Notes under the pieces: generated by a model | The model's database searches: none | Seen by the model: only the letters and a program-made list of their open reading frames with translations | What the model was told of the DNA's origin: nothing | Assembly: GCA_024235135.1 (NCBI GenBank) | Contig: JACKMZ010000005.1 | Coordinates: 124,001-188,000, forward strand | Length of the DNA: 64,000 nt | DNA from: Gammaproteobacteria bacterium | GTDB lineage: Bacteria > Pseudomonadota > Gammaproteobacteria > Competibacterales > Competibacteraceae | Reading direction: 5' to 3' | Program-made: the position numbers and the translations under genes | Part shown: positions 38,001 through 45,065 of the stretch, one piece after another | How positions within the stretch are numbered: the stretch's first letter is position 1 | Layout: each line of letters begins with the position of its first letter

Positions 38001-39902
38001 GCCTACGTTGTCCCGACGGACGAGCGCCGCCCAAGGAACGTGAGCGACGAATTGCGGGAATTTTTAAGCCGTAAGCTGCCGGATTTCATGGCGCCCTCGC
38101 TGTTCATGATCTTGGACGCGATGCCCTTGACCCCCAATGGCAAGTTGGATCGCCGCGCCCTGCCTCGGCCGGACCGGATCGATTCGCCGGAAGCCGGCCC
38201 AGCGCCGCGTAACGCCGCCGAAAAAATCCTGGCCGACATCTGGGCGAAACTGCTGCAACGCGAGTCAATCGGCATTTACGACAACTTCTTCGATCTGGGC
38301 GGCGATTCGATCATCAGCATACAGGTCGTGGCGCGCGCCAAGCAGGCCGGCTTGCGCATCACGCCGAAACAGTTGTTCACTCAGCAGACGGTCGCGGCCT
38401 TGGCGGCGGTCGCGGACGCCACGCCGGGCACGCTGGCCGAACAGGGCCCGGTGACCGGACGGGCGCCGCTGAGCCCCATACAACAGTGGTTTTTCGGTCA
38501 ACGCCTACCCCAGCCCCAGCATTTCAATCACACGGTATTGCTGGAAACGCCCGGTGGATTCGATGCGTCGCTACTGGAGCGGACCTTGGGCCATCTCGCG
38601 CGCCATCACGATATGTTGCGCGCACGTTTTACTCTGGAAAGCGGTTATTGGCGGCAGCATCTGAAAGACGACGACCCGGTCGCTCGGCCCGTGGCGCAGA
38701 CCTTCGATCTCGCGGCGTTGTCCGCCGATAAGCAGGTTTCCGCGCTGGAAGCCACCGCCGGCGATTTGCAGGCCAGCCTGGATTTGGCCGAGGGACCGTT
38801 ATACCGCGTGGTTCTGTTTCATCTGGGCGAGGGGCGTCCGGGGCGCTTGTTGCTGATCGTCCATCATCTGCTGATTGACGGCGTATCCTGGCGAATCCTG
38901 CTGGAGGATTTGCAAACCGTCTATCGACAGCTTGAAGAGGGACAAGCGCCGAATTTACCCCCGAAGACGACGTCCTTCAAACGCTGGGCGGAATATCTGG
39001 TGAAGTGGGCGGATTCGGACCGGTTGGCGGCCGAGGCCGCTTATTGGCTGGCGGCGGTTCCGCCGAATCTTCCCCCGCTGCCGTTGGACGAAGTCGACGG
39101 TAAGACGGCCAATACCACGGCGTCGCAGGAAACGGTCTCGATGACGCTGGACGGCGCGCAGACTCGGGCGTTGTTGTACGAAGTCCCCGCCGCCTACAAC
39201 ACGCAGATCAACGACGCGCTGTTGACGGCGCTGACTCGGGCCGTGTCCGAATGGACGGGACAGCGTGGGCTACTGGTGAATCTGGAGGGACACGGTCGCG
39301 AAGCCCCGTTCGACCAGGAGGAGGACGTGAGCCGCACCGTGGGTTGGTTCACGTCGCTGTTTCCCGTGTATTTGCCGCTGGATACCGACTCGGAACCGGG
39401 CGCCGACCTGCGCGCCGTCAAGGAACGACTGCGGCGGCTACCCAACCAGGGTATCGGTTACGGCCTGCTGCGTTACATGACGGCCGACGCAAAATACCGA
39501 ACCGCCTTGCGGGCATTGCCCTTGCCCGAGATCAGTTTCAATTACCTCGGTCAGTTCGACCCGGATCTCGGCGGATGGCTGACGCCGGCGCGCGAGCCCA
39601 CTGGGCCGAGCATGGCCCCACAAAATCCTCGTTACCATCTGCTGGATGTCAGCGCGTCGGTATTCGAGGGCCGCTTGACAGTCCATTGGTTCTACAGCAC
39701 GCGCTGTCATCGCCGGAGCACGATCGAGCGGCTGGCCGAGGGTTTCAAAAAATCCCTACTCGATTTGATTGCCCATTGCCAGTCGCCACAGGCGGGGGGT
39801 TATACGCCATCCGATTTTCCCGATGTGGAACTGAGCCAGGAAAACCTGGACCGGATTCTCGATGCCGTCGATCTGGACGGCTTGGATTTACCGCCGGCAT
39901 GA
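31998..39902 (+). CDS. NRPS: C-A-PCP-C-A-PCP-E
   Basis: A protein of 2634 residues with two modules. It begins with a short helix (LEQLSPAQRELVLKKL) that probably docks to the previous NRPS. Module 1: LCL C domain (about 50-480; HHIVSDGWS), A domain with pocket DAFFLGVTF(K) suggesting a branched aliphatic residue (Ile/Val), carrier GGHSLLATQ. Module 2: LCL C domain (HHIIADGWS, about base 35720), A domain with pocket DLYNNALTY(K), close to the alanine-type code of the first NRPS, and carrier GGDSIISI. The protein ends with an E domain (about 38450-39770; HHLLIDGVSWR, VGWFTS), so the second residue should be D. The tail ELSQENLDRIL looks like a communication helix. It overlaps the next gene by 4 bp (ATGA). 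Confidence 0.95.
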   Translation: MTDLQQRLEQLSPAQRELVLKKLKARQPGGDPKAADAAFPKVRRDGPPPVSFAQRRLWFLDQLEGPNAIYNMRAALRLRGALDLSALQRSLDEIVRRHEVLRTHFAEHAGQPVQVILPAGPAPLPLIDLLHLPASEAEQSLQRLLRNEPQRPFDLSQGPLLRLSLVRLNPRHHVLLSVMHHIVSDGWSLGLFIQELSALYAAFSRGDGSPLAEPDIQYADFAAWQRDWLSGPRLDAQLTYWKNQLSPLPAVLALPTDHPRPPIQRFRGAEERFTVDRSLTRRLRELTRQAEASPFMTLLAAFAVLLARYSGQRDIVIGSPISNRGRRETETLIGFFVNTLALRIDLTGEPSFQTLLGRVRRVALDAYTHQDLPFEKLVEELQPERDPSRSPLFQVAFSHQQASSARLDLPGLEVSSLELERFAAIFDLTLIVEEGEQELSGIIEYSTDLFDAETIRRLARHYCNLLSAVVADPQRRIATLPLLDSAERQQLLKQWNDTARPYPITDIARHFAERARLTPAACALIDGDRWLSYGELEQAANRVAHFLRRQGVGRETRVALRMERRATLVTHMLAVLKAGGAYLPVDADAPPERVRAILADSGAVALLTQAALADSVPVDDICRCWTLEAIAPALSTESDEAPTAVNQVDDLAYVIYTSGSTGQPKGVAVTHRAVLRLVCGTDYVAIDSTDVVAQASSMAFDAATFEIWGALSNGAQVAIAPREVTLNPAEFADWLRDRGVTILFITTALFNQMARTVPQAFRGLRHLLFGGEAVDPRWVRRVLASGPPERLLHVYGPTENTTFSTWHPVRTLADDALTVPIGRPIANTSCYVLDADRQPAPVGVTGELYLGGAGLARGYLRRPALTAERFVPDPFASEPGARLYRTGDQVRYRPDGSIEFLGRTDFQVKIRGFRVEPGEVESALLAHPQVAQALVLARPDAVGAQQLIAYVVPQGDRSIDSAEWRHYLATLLPKYMMPAAFVSLPEFPLNANAKIDRNALPGPDEAEVASTEHPPRTPTEEVLVAVWSDVLAVKSLGIHDDFFDRGGHSLLATQIVSRLRDIFGIECPLRAFFSRSSVAELARYIDDHRQLPAAPSNPVKAVARNRPLPLSFAQERLWFLDQIEGASAAYNVPAAIRLRGPLQVRALERSVNELIRRHEVLRTHFVALEGQPVQRISPVLTLPLPVLDLREIPPAMQNAEIERLTAESATRPFALDRGPLLRMRLLQRSADEYVLLSCLHHIIADGWSLGVFMRELSALYAGFAQGVAPTLPELTIQYADYAVWQRDWLQGPEMGRLLDYWRSRLAGAPPVLELPTDHGRPAMQAYRGRVHAFSVDRNRVADLRRLGRRSGCTLFMTLLAAYAALLSRYSGQSDVVIGSPIANRNRSEIEPLIGFFVNTLALRVNLADNPTFATLLERVRTTTLDAYAHQDMPFEKLVDALQPERSLSYTPLFQVMFILQNAPVQPLTLPDLTLTPLPSETRTAKYDLTLALEEAGDELSGHWEYNSDLFEAATIERWTGHFLTLLERFVSDSGRRVAEIPFLGDRERQRLLFEWNDTARSYRRDVCLHAFFEAQAAATPEAVALIHQDQRLSYRQLNDWANALAKRLIQAGVGSESRIGVCVERSPILVAALLASLKAGGAYVPLDPQYPRERLALMLDDAQATVLLTERRLQALLPEHGGKVIWLDEAVDTDPGAVANPEVGVTPRHLAYVLYTSGSTGRPKGVAIEHGSAAELVQWAREVFSPEELAGVLASTSICFDLSVYELFVPLSWGGAVILAENALSLPDLPARESVTLVNTVPSAIAALLRDRAIPAGVITINLAGEPLKGALIEDLYRQTPVRRVFNLYGPSEDTTYSTGTVLPRNALLQPSIGRPIADTQVYILDARQQPAPIGVPGELHIGGAGLARGYFRRPALTAEKFIPNPFGETPGARLYNTGDLARYRADGEIEFLGRRDHQIKLRGFRIELGEIEALLARHPAVRDNAVAVHEDSVTGAKRLMAYVVPTDERRPRNVSDELREFLSRKLPDFMAPSLFMILDAMPLTPNGKLDRRALPRPDRIDSPEAGPAPRNAAEKILADIWAKLLQRESIGIYDNFFDLGGDSIISIQVVARAKQAGLRITPKQLFTQQTVAALAAVADATPGTLAEQGPVTGRAPLSPIQQWFFGQRLPQPQHFNHTVLLETPGGFDASLLERTLGHLARHHDMLRARFTLESGYWRQHLKDDDPVARPVAQTFDLAALSADKQVSALEATAGDLQASLDLAEGPLYRVVLFHLGEGRPGRLLLIVHHLLIDGVSWRILLEDLQTVYRQLEEGQAPNLPPKTTSFKRWAEYLVKWADSDRLAAEAAYWLAAVPPNLPPLPLDEVDGKTANTTASQETVSMTLDGAQTRALLYEVPAAYNTQINDALLTALTRAVSEWTGQRGLLVNLEGHGREAPFDQEEDVSRTVGWFTSLFPVYLPLDTDSEPGADLRAVKERLRRLPNQGIGYGLLRYMTADAKYRTALRALPLPEISFNYLGQFDPDLGGWLTPAREPTGPSMAPQNPRYHLLDVSASVFEGRLTVHWFYSTRCHRRSTIERLAEGFKKSLLDLIAHCQSPQAGGYTPSDFPDVELSQENLDRILDAVDLDGLDLPPA

Positions 39903-42382
39903 CGCGCAAGAATATCGAAGGGATTTACCCCTTATCGGCCTCTCAGCAGGGCATGCTGTTCGAGACTCTGGCGAGCGAGGGCGCGGCGGGCATCCACGTC
40001 GAACAATTGAGTTGCCGCATCGAGGGCGTTTTCGATTCCGCCGCGTTCGCCGCGGCCTGGCAGCAAGTCGTGGAGCGTCACGGCGTTTTCCGAACGGCTT
40101 TCGTCTGGCAGGATCAACCTGAACCGCTACAGGTTGTCGTCCGCCAATTGGCCGTATCCGTGCGGCAGGACGATTGGAGCGGTTTGCCCGAGACGGAGCA
40201 AGGGCAACGCATCGACGCCTTCCTGACGACCGAACGCCGGCAAGGTTTTACCTTGACCCGTCCGCCCCTGTTGAGACTCGCCCTGTTCCGTCTCGCCGAA
40301 CGAAGTCATCAATTTTGCTTGACCTTCCATCACTTGCTGATGGATGGCTGGTGTATTCCGCTGGTCTTCGCGGACGTCCTGGCGTTTTATCGAGCCCATA
40401 CCGGCGCAGGCGATCCACGGCGGGTCCCTTGCCGGCAATTCCGGGATTACATGGCCTGGTTGAAAAGCCAAGACTGGGATCGGGCCGAAACATTCTGGCG
40501 ACGTTATCTACAAGGATTCACCGCGCCGACATCCTTGGGCGTGGAGACGCCGGGCACGACCGATTCATCGGGTGACGGGGAACGACATGGCCATTTGACC
40601 GCTGGCTTATCGGCTGAAACGACGGGCCGTTTGCAAGCCTTGGCCAAAGCGCATCGGCTCACCTTGAGCATCTTGCTTCAAGGTTTGTGGGCCATCCTGC
40701 TCAGCCGTTACGACGGTTCGCGGGAGGTCGTATTCGGCGCGACGGTATCCGGCCGCCCGGCGGAACTGGACGGAGTGGAAACCATCGTCGGACCTTTCAT
40801 CAACAGTCTGCCCGTGCGTGTCGAATTGCCGTCGGATAGCACGGTGGGTTGGATTGATTGGTTGCAAACGCTCCAGGCGCAACAGGTGGAGGCGCAAGTT
40901 TTTCAATATTGCGCCGCTGGCCAGATCCAACAATGGAGCGAATTGAGCGGCGGCCGGCCGTTGTACGAGAGCCTGTTGGTGGTCGAGAACTACCCCGTGG
41001 CGGATTTGGCGAATGCCGCCGATCCGCCCTTCGACATTCGCGCGCCCCGCGCCATCGGCGCGCAAACTCAACTGGCCCTGACCTTGCTGATCGGCGTGGG
41101 AACGGCCGCGAGTTTGCATCTGGTCTATGACCGCCGTCGTTTTCGCGATGCCGATACCCAGCAAATTTTGGAACATCTGCAAGGGCTGGCGGCCCAGGTC
41201 GCCATCGATCCGAATCAGCCTCCGGCCGATCTGGCGGCAAGCATTCCCGCCGAGCAGCGGCCTTGTGTCGCGGCGCCCGTCGTGAAATCGGCGTCGGTTT
41301 ACGTGGCGCCCCGCACGGCGTTGGAGTTGCGGCTGAGTAAACTGTGGGAATCCCTTTTCGACCGGCGCCCGATCGGCGTTCGTGACAATTTCTTCGAACT
41401 GGGCGGTCACTCGTTGTTGGCCCTGCGCTTGATCGCCGGGATCGAACGGCAATTCGGGCAGAAACTCCCCTTGGGAACCCTGTTCCAAGGCCCGACCATC
41501 GAGCGATTGGCCACCGTGTTGCAAAAACGCGGCGACCTATCGCATTGGTCGCCGCTGGTGGCGATTCAGCCGCGAGGTTCTCGCCCTCCCTTGTTTTGCA
41601 TTCACCCGTTGGGCGGTCATGTCATTTGTTACGGCGATTTGGCGCGGCATCTGGGACCCGAGCAACCGGTCTACGGTCTCCAAGCCCGCGGTATGGAACC
41701 GGATCAAACGCCGTTGACCGACTACCCAACCCTGGCCCAGACCTACCGCGCCGCGATTCAAGCCGTCCAGCCGCGCGGACCTTATTATCTGGCCGGTTAT
41801 TCTTTCGGGGGGATGGCGGCCGTGGAAATGGCCCGTCAGTGGTTGGCCGAAGGCGAGTCCGTCGCCTTTCTGGGGCTGCTGGATACCCCAAATCCTGCTA
41901 TCGTGCCGGAAACGATGAAAAAGACGGACAGCGCCGGGCTGTTGGCCAGCTTGTTCGCGGAAAGCTTCGAGTTATCCTTGGAGCGACTGCGTGAAATGAC
42001 CGAGGACGAACAATTGGCCTTCGTGCTGGAACGCGCCAAGCAAGCCCATCTGGTGACGCCGGAGGCGGGGCTGGAAGAAGCCCGCCGGCATTTCGCCGTG
42101 TGCAAGGCCAATCAGGCCATGGAGTTCTCGCCACGTCCGTTTCCGGGATCCTTGCTCCTCCTGCGCGGCCGGGATGGCGCGGCGCGTATCACCGATGACC
42201 CTACTTTGGGTTGGCATGGGGTGGCGGCGGGCGGCGTGGAAGTGCGTTGGGTGTCCGGCCGTCATGAAAACATGCTTAATCCAGCCCATGTCGCCGATGT
42301 CGCCGCCGTGCTCGGTGACGCGCTGTCACAAGCTCAGAACCGAATGGAATCGTCCGATAACCTCGCGAGCGAGCGCCTTTAA
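39899..42382 (+). CDS. Terminal NRPS lacking an A domain: C(DCL)-PCP-TE
   Basis: An 827-residue protein. The C domain (about 8-440; IYPLSASQQGMLFE, HHLLMDGW at 144) is of the DCL type that follows an E domain. The carrier domain comes next (about 470-540; Ser505 in GGHSLLAL), with only about 40 residues of linker and no adenylation domain. The thioesterase (about 560-800) has Ser635 in GYSFGG and His789 (RHENML), so it looks active. The intact carrier implies that it is charged in trans, as in syringomycin synthetase SyrE, or that the C domain has another role before release. The ATG at 39899 overlaps the preceding stop. The open frame extending to 39251 is antisense-free read-through of the NRPS gene in another frame. 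Confidence 0.92.
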   Translation: MTRKNIEGIYPLSASQQGMLFETLASEGAAGIHVEQLSCRIEGVFDSAAFAAAWQQVVERHGVFRTAFVWQDQPEPLQVVVRQLAVSVRQDDWSGLPETEQGQRIDAFLTTERRQGFTLTRPPLLRLALFRLAERSHQFCLTFHHLLMDGWCIPLVFADVLAFYRAHTGAGDPRRVPCRQFRDYMAWLKSQDWDRAETFWRRYLQGFTAPTSLGVETPGTTDSSGDGERHGHLTAGLSAETTGRLQALAKAHRLTLSILLQGLWAILLSRYDGSREVVFGATVSGRPAELDGVETIVGPFINSLPVRVELPSDSTVGWIDWLQTLQAQQVEAQVFQYCAAGQIQQWSELSGGRPLYESLLVVENYPVADLANAADPPFDIRAPRAIGAQTQLALTLLIGVGTAASLHLVYDRRRFRDADTQQILEHLQGLAAQVAIDPNQPPADLAASIPAEQRPCVAAPVVKSASVYVAPRTALELRLSKLWESLFDRRPIGVRDNFFELGGHSLLALRLIAGIERQFGQKLPLGTLFQGPTIERLATVLQKRGDLSHWSPLVAIQPRGSRPPLFCIHPLGGHVICYGDLARHLGPEQPVYGLQARGMEPDQTPLTDYPTLAQTYRAAIQAVQPRGPYYLAGYSFGGMAAVEMARQWLAEGESVAFLGLLDTPNPAIVPETMKKTDSAGLLASLFAESFELSLERLREMTEDEQLAFVLERAKQAHLVTPEAGLEEARRHFAVCKANQAMEFSPRPFPGSLLLLRGRDGAARITDDPTLGWHGVAAGGVEVRWVSGRHENMLNPAHVADVAAVLGDALSQAQNRMESSDNLASERL

Positions 42383-42387
42383 TTGCC

Positions 42388-43320
42388 ATGCTGAATTCCT
42401 CACAAGAGCCCCATCGCGAAACACAGGCAGGCAATGCCGTCGCGCGAACGACTCTCGATACGTTGACGCCCGATCGGTTCTACCGGGATTTTCGCGCCAG
42501 AAGCCGGCCCGTGGTGATCACCGGCGCCTTGGCCGGCGCTCCGGACTGGAACCTGGACTATCTATGCGCGCGGCTGGGCGAGGCGCCTTATCAGGCCCGT
42601 CATTACGGGCGGGATCATTTCAAACAAGCCAAACGGCAATGGCGGGCCTACAGTCAGGGCATGGCGATCACGGCGGCGGCTTATGGCGAGCTGTTGCGGG
42701 ATCGTCGCGCCCATACGGAAAATATCTATCTGGCGCAGGTCGATATCGGCGGCACGCCGGCGGCGGCTTCGATCCGTCCGTTGGTCGATGAATTGGCGTC
42801 GCGCTGTGGCATGGAGCGTTACCCCCCCTCGGATCTGAATATCTGGTTGGGTCCCGCAGGGCACACGGAACCGCTGCACTTCGACGGCGGAGACGGTACG
42901 CTGATGCAATTGCATGGCGCCAAGAAAGTCGTGCTCTTCCCGCCGGCCCAAACGGAGAATCTCTATCCGTTTCCTTTCGGCAAGGGAACCATACCGCCGT
43001 GGTTCAGCCAGGTCGATACCGATCGCCCGGACTTCGACGCTTTCCCGAACTACCGCACGGCGCTCACCGAGCGGCGTGCGGTGATACTCGAACAAGGCGA
43101 GATTCTCTATATTCCCGCTTCCTGGTGGCATGAAGTGACCGCGCTGGGCGACGACTACGTGTGCTCGGTCAATCGCTTCTGGAATGTCAAGCCCGTCACG
43201 CGGAATTTTTGCACGCGCCGTTCCGGCATTCTATATTTGGTCAACCGATTGCCCTGGCCCTTGATTTTGCGCCTGGATCGTTGGATACGGGCGTTCTCCC
43301 GGCGGGGGCGGTCGGCGTGA
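42388..43320 (+). CDS. JmjC/cupin_8-like Fe(II)/2-oxoglutarate oxygenase
   Basis: A 310-residue protein. The metal site reads His164-x-Asp166 (LHFDGGD) and His248 (WWHEV) in the double-stranded beta-helix layout of cupin_8 / JmjC-type hydroxylases. The N-terminal region (DTLTPDRFYRDF, RPVVITGAL) matches the usual start of this family, whose members hydroxylate amino-acid side chains of proteins or peptides. Placed last before the exporter, it may hydroxylate the peptide during or after assembly. It starts 5 bp after the terminal NRPS and overlaps the exporter gene by 4 bp. The substrate cannot be read from sequence. Confidence 0.82.
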   Translation: MLNSSQEPHRETQAGNAVARTTLDTLTPDRFYRDFRARSRPVVITGALAGAPDWNLDYLCARLGEAPYQARHYGRDHFKQAKRQWRAYSQGMAITAAAYGELLRDRRAHTENIYLAQVDIGGTPAAASIRPLVDELASRCGMERYPPSDLNIWLGPAGHTEPLHFDGGDGTLMQLHGAKKVVLFPPAQTENLYPFPFGKGTIPPWFSQVDTDRPDFDAFPNYRTALTERRAVILEQGEILYIPASWWHEVTALGDDYVCSVNRFWNVKPVTRNFCTRRSGILYLVNRLPWPLILRLDRWIRAFSRRGRSA

Positions 43321-44939
43321 AGCTTTTAGAACTGCTCCGTCGGGAATCGACGATTTCGTTACCGCGATTGGTGGTGATGGCCTCCATTTCGGGTCTGTGC
43401 GGGTCGATGGTTTTGTTCGTCATTAATCAGGCCGCCGAGCAAGCCGTGAACGAGACGGCGAGCTTCCGTTATCTCGCCATGCTGGCCGTTATCATCACCC
43501 TGTTTTTCATTTCCCAGAAATACATTCTGCAGACCTCGATGTCCGAGATCGAGCGCATCCTGCATAAGGTGCGCGTGCGTTTGGGCGACATGATCTGCCG
43601 ATCCGATCTGTTGCCGCTGGAGCATATCGGCCGCTCGGTGATCTATTCCAGCATCAGCAAGGAAACCTTGACCATTTCCCAGGCCGCCGCCGCGCTGATG
43701 TTGGGGTGCCAGTCGGTCATCCTGGTCGTGTTCGCCATGCTGTACGTCGCCTGGTTGTCGACAGCGGCGTTCGTCGTCGCCGTTCTTTTCATCGCTCTCG
43801 CCATTTCCGTTCATATGAGCCGGCAAACCAAAATCAATGCCGACCTGCATGAAGCCCTGGAATGGGAAAATCGCGTCATGGATGCGATGACCGACATGTT
43901 GAGCGGATTCAAGGAAATGAAAATGAGTTCCGCTCGCAGCGCGGAACTGTTCGCGCATCTTCAGGCAACGTCGGACACGGTTGTCGAGGTCAAAACACGG
44001 GTCCAGAACAATTTCGCCGTGCATATCACTTACTCGCAGATGATTTTCTACTTGATGCTAGGCTGCATGGTTTTTCTGGTCCCCCGCTTGAGCGCGACTT
44101 ATCCGGACGTCGTCATCAAGGTGACTTCGGCCGTCATGTTCATCGTCGGCCCGATCTCGGCGGCGGTGACCTCGGTGCCGTTGCTGAATAACGCCAACGC
44201 CGCTTGCGAAAGCATCTATCGCCTGGAAGCGGCGCTAAGCCAGTCGATGAGTCGCGAAAAGGAAAATCACCTGCAACTGAAAACCTTCGAGGCCATTCAT
44301 TTCGAAGGGGTGATGTTTCAGTACGTCGACCCGACGGAATCGCGTCGTAACGCTTCAATTTTTACGATCGGCCCGATCGATTTGAGCATTCGCAAGGGTG
44401 AGCTGATTTTTATCGCCGGTGGCAATGGCTCGGGAAAGTCGACCCTGTTACGTTTGTTGACGGCCTTGTATTACCCCAATAGGGGAACGATACGGCTGGA
44501 TCGCATGGTGCTGAGCGACGCTAATTACATCGCTTATCGGGATTTATTTTCCGTGGTGTTCGCCGACTATCATCTCTTTCGGCGCTTGTACGGCATCCAT
44601 CCTGTCGATCCGAACCGGGTCGCCGAACTGTTACATGATTTGGGACTTGAGGATAAAACCAGCCTGGTCAATGGCGAGTTCGATACCTTGGAACTATCGA
44701 GTGGCCAAAGAAAACGCTTGGCCATGCTGATTGTCCTGTTGGAAGACAAACCTATTTTGGCATTCGACGAATGGGCCGCCGATCAAGACCCGGAATTTCG
44801 CCGAAGGTTCTACGAGGAAATCCTGCCGCAGCTAAAAGCGCAAGGCAAAACAATTATTGCGGCTACTCACGATGATCGCTATTTTCATGTGGCTGACCGC
44901 GTTATTCGAATGGAAGAAGGTCAAATCGTCGCCGGATAG
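43317..44939 (+). CDS. Cyclic-peptide export ABC transporter, SyrD/PvdE type
   Basis: A 540-residue fused membrane/ATPase half-transporter. Several hydrophobic helices occupy about residues 15-300. The ATPase has Walker A GGNGSGKST (about 368-376), signature LSSGQRKRL (about 460) and the Walker B region LAFDEWAADQDP (about 481). The last is a hallmark of the SyrD/PvdE family that moves lipo- and cyclic peptides or siderophore precursors across the inner membrane. The GTG at 43317 overlaps the previous stop (GTGA) and gives the usual family length. The longer frame from 43161 would add 52 residues without membrane character. Probable role: export of the finished peptide and self-protection. 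Confidence 0.93.
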   Translation: MKLLELLRRESTISLPRLVVMASISGLCGSMVLFVINQAAEQAVNETASFRYLAMLAVIITLFFISQKYILQTSMSEIERILHKVRVRLGDMICRSDLLPLEHIGRSVIYSSISKETLTISQAAAALMLGCQSVILVVFAMLYVAWLSTAAFVVAVLFIALAISVHMSRQTKINADLHEALEWENRVMDAMTDMLSGFKEMKMSSARSAELFAHLQATSDTVVEVKTRVQNNFAVHITYSQMIFYLMLGCMVFLVPRLSATYPDVVIKVTSAVMFIVGPISAAVTSVPLLNNANAACESIYRLEAALSQSMSREKENHLQLKTFEAIHFEGVMFQYVDPTESRRNASIFTIGPIDLSIRKGELIFIAGGNGSGKSTLLRLLTALYYPNRGTIRLDRMVLSDANYIAYRDLFSVVFADYHLFRRLYGIHPVDPNRVAELLHDLGLEDKTSLVNGEFDTLELSSGQRKRLAMLIVLLEDKPILAFDEWAADQDPEFRRRFYEEILPQLKAQGKTIIAATHDDRYFHVADRVIRMEEGQIVAG

Positions 44940-44978
44940 TCAGACAGACACGGGCAATCGGAACGCTTCGGCCGTGCA

Positions 44979-45012
44979 ACGAAAAGCGATTTGTTTGGAA
45001 ATCGCTTTTCGT
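44979..45012 (+). terminator. 14-bp perfect hairpin after the biosynthetic operon
   Basis: The arms at 44979-44992 and 44999-45012 are exact reverse complements around a 6-base loop. It lies 40 bp after the exporter stop and 54 bp before the 3' end of the convergent lipoprotein gene. No T-run follows on the plus strand, so it could be a terminator, a bidirectional one, or an RNA-stabilising hairpin. Confidence 0.55.
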
Positions 45013-45065
45013 ATCGAAGGAGGGTCTCGTCGCAACGGGATCAAACGGTTCTGATCAAGACATCG

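Noticed and set aside
43161..43316. Extended start of the exporter gene
   Set aside because: The added residues overlap the end of the JmjC-like gene and are not membrane-like. The GTG at 43317 gives the standard family length.
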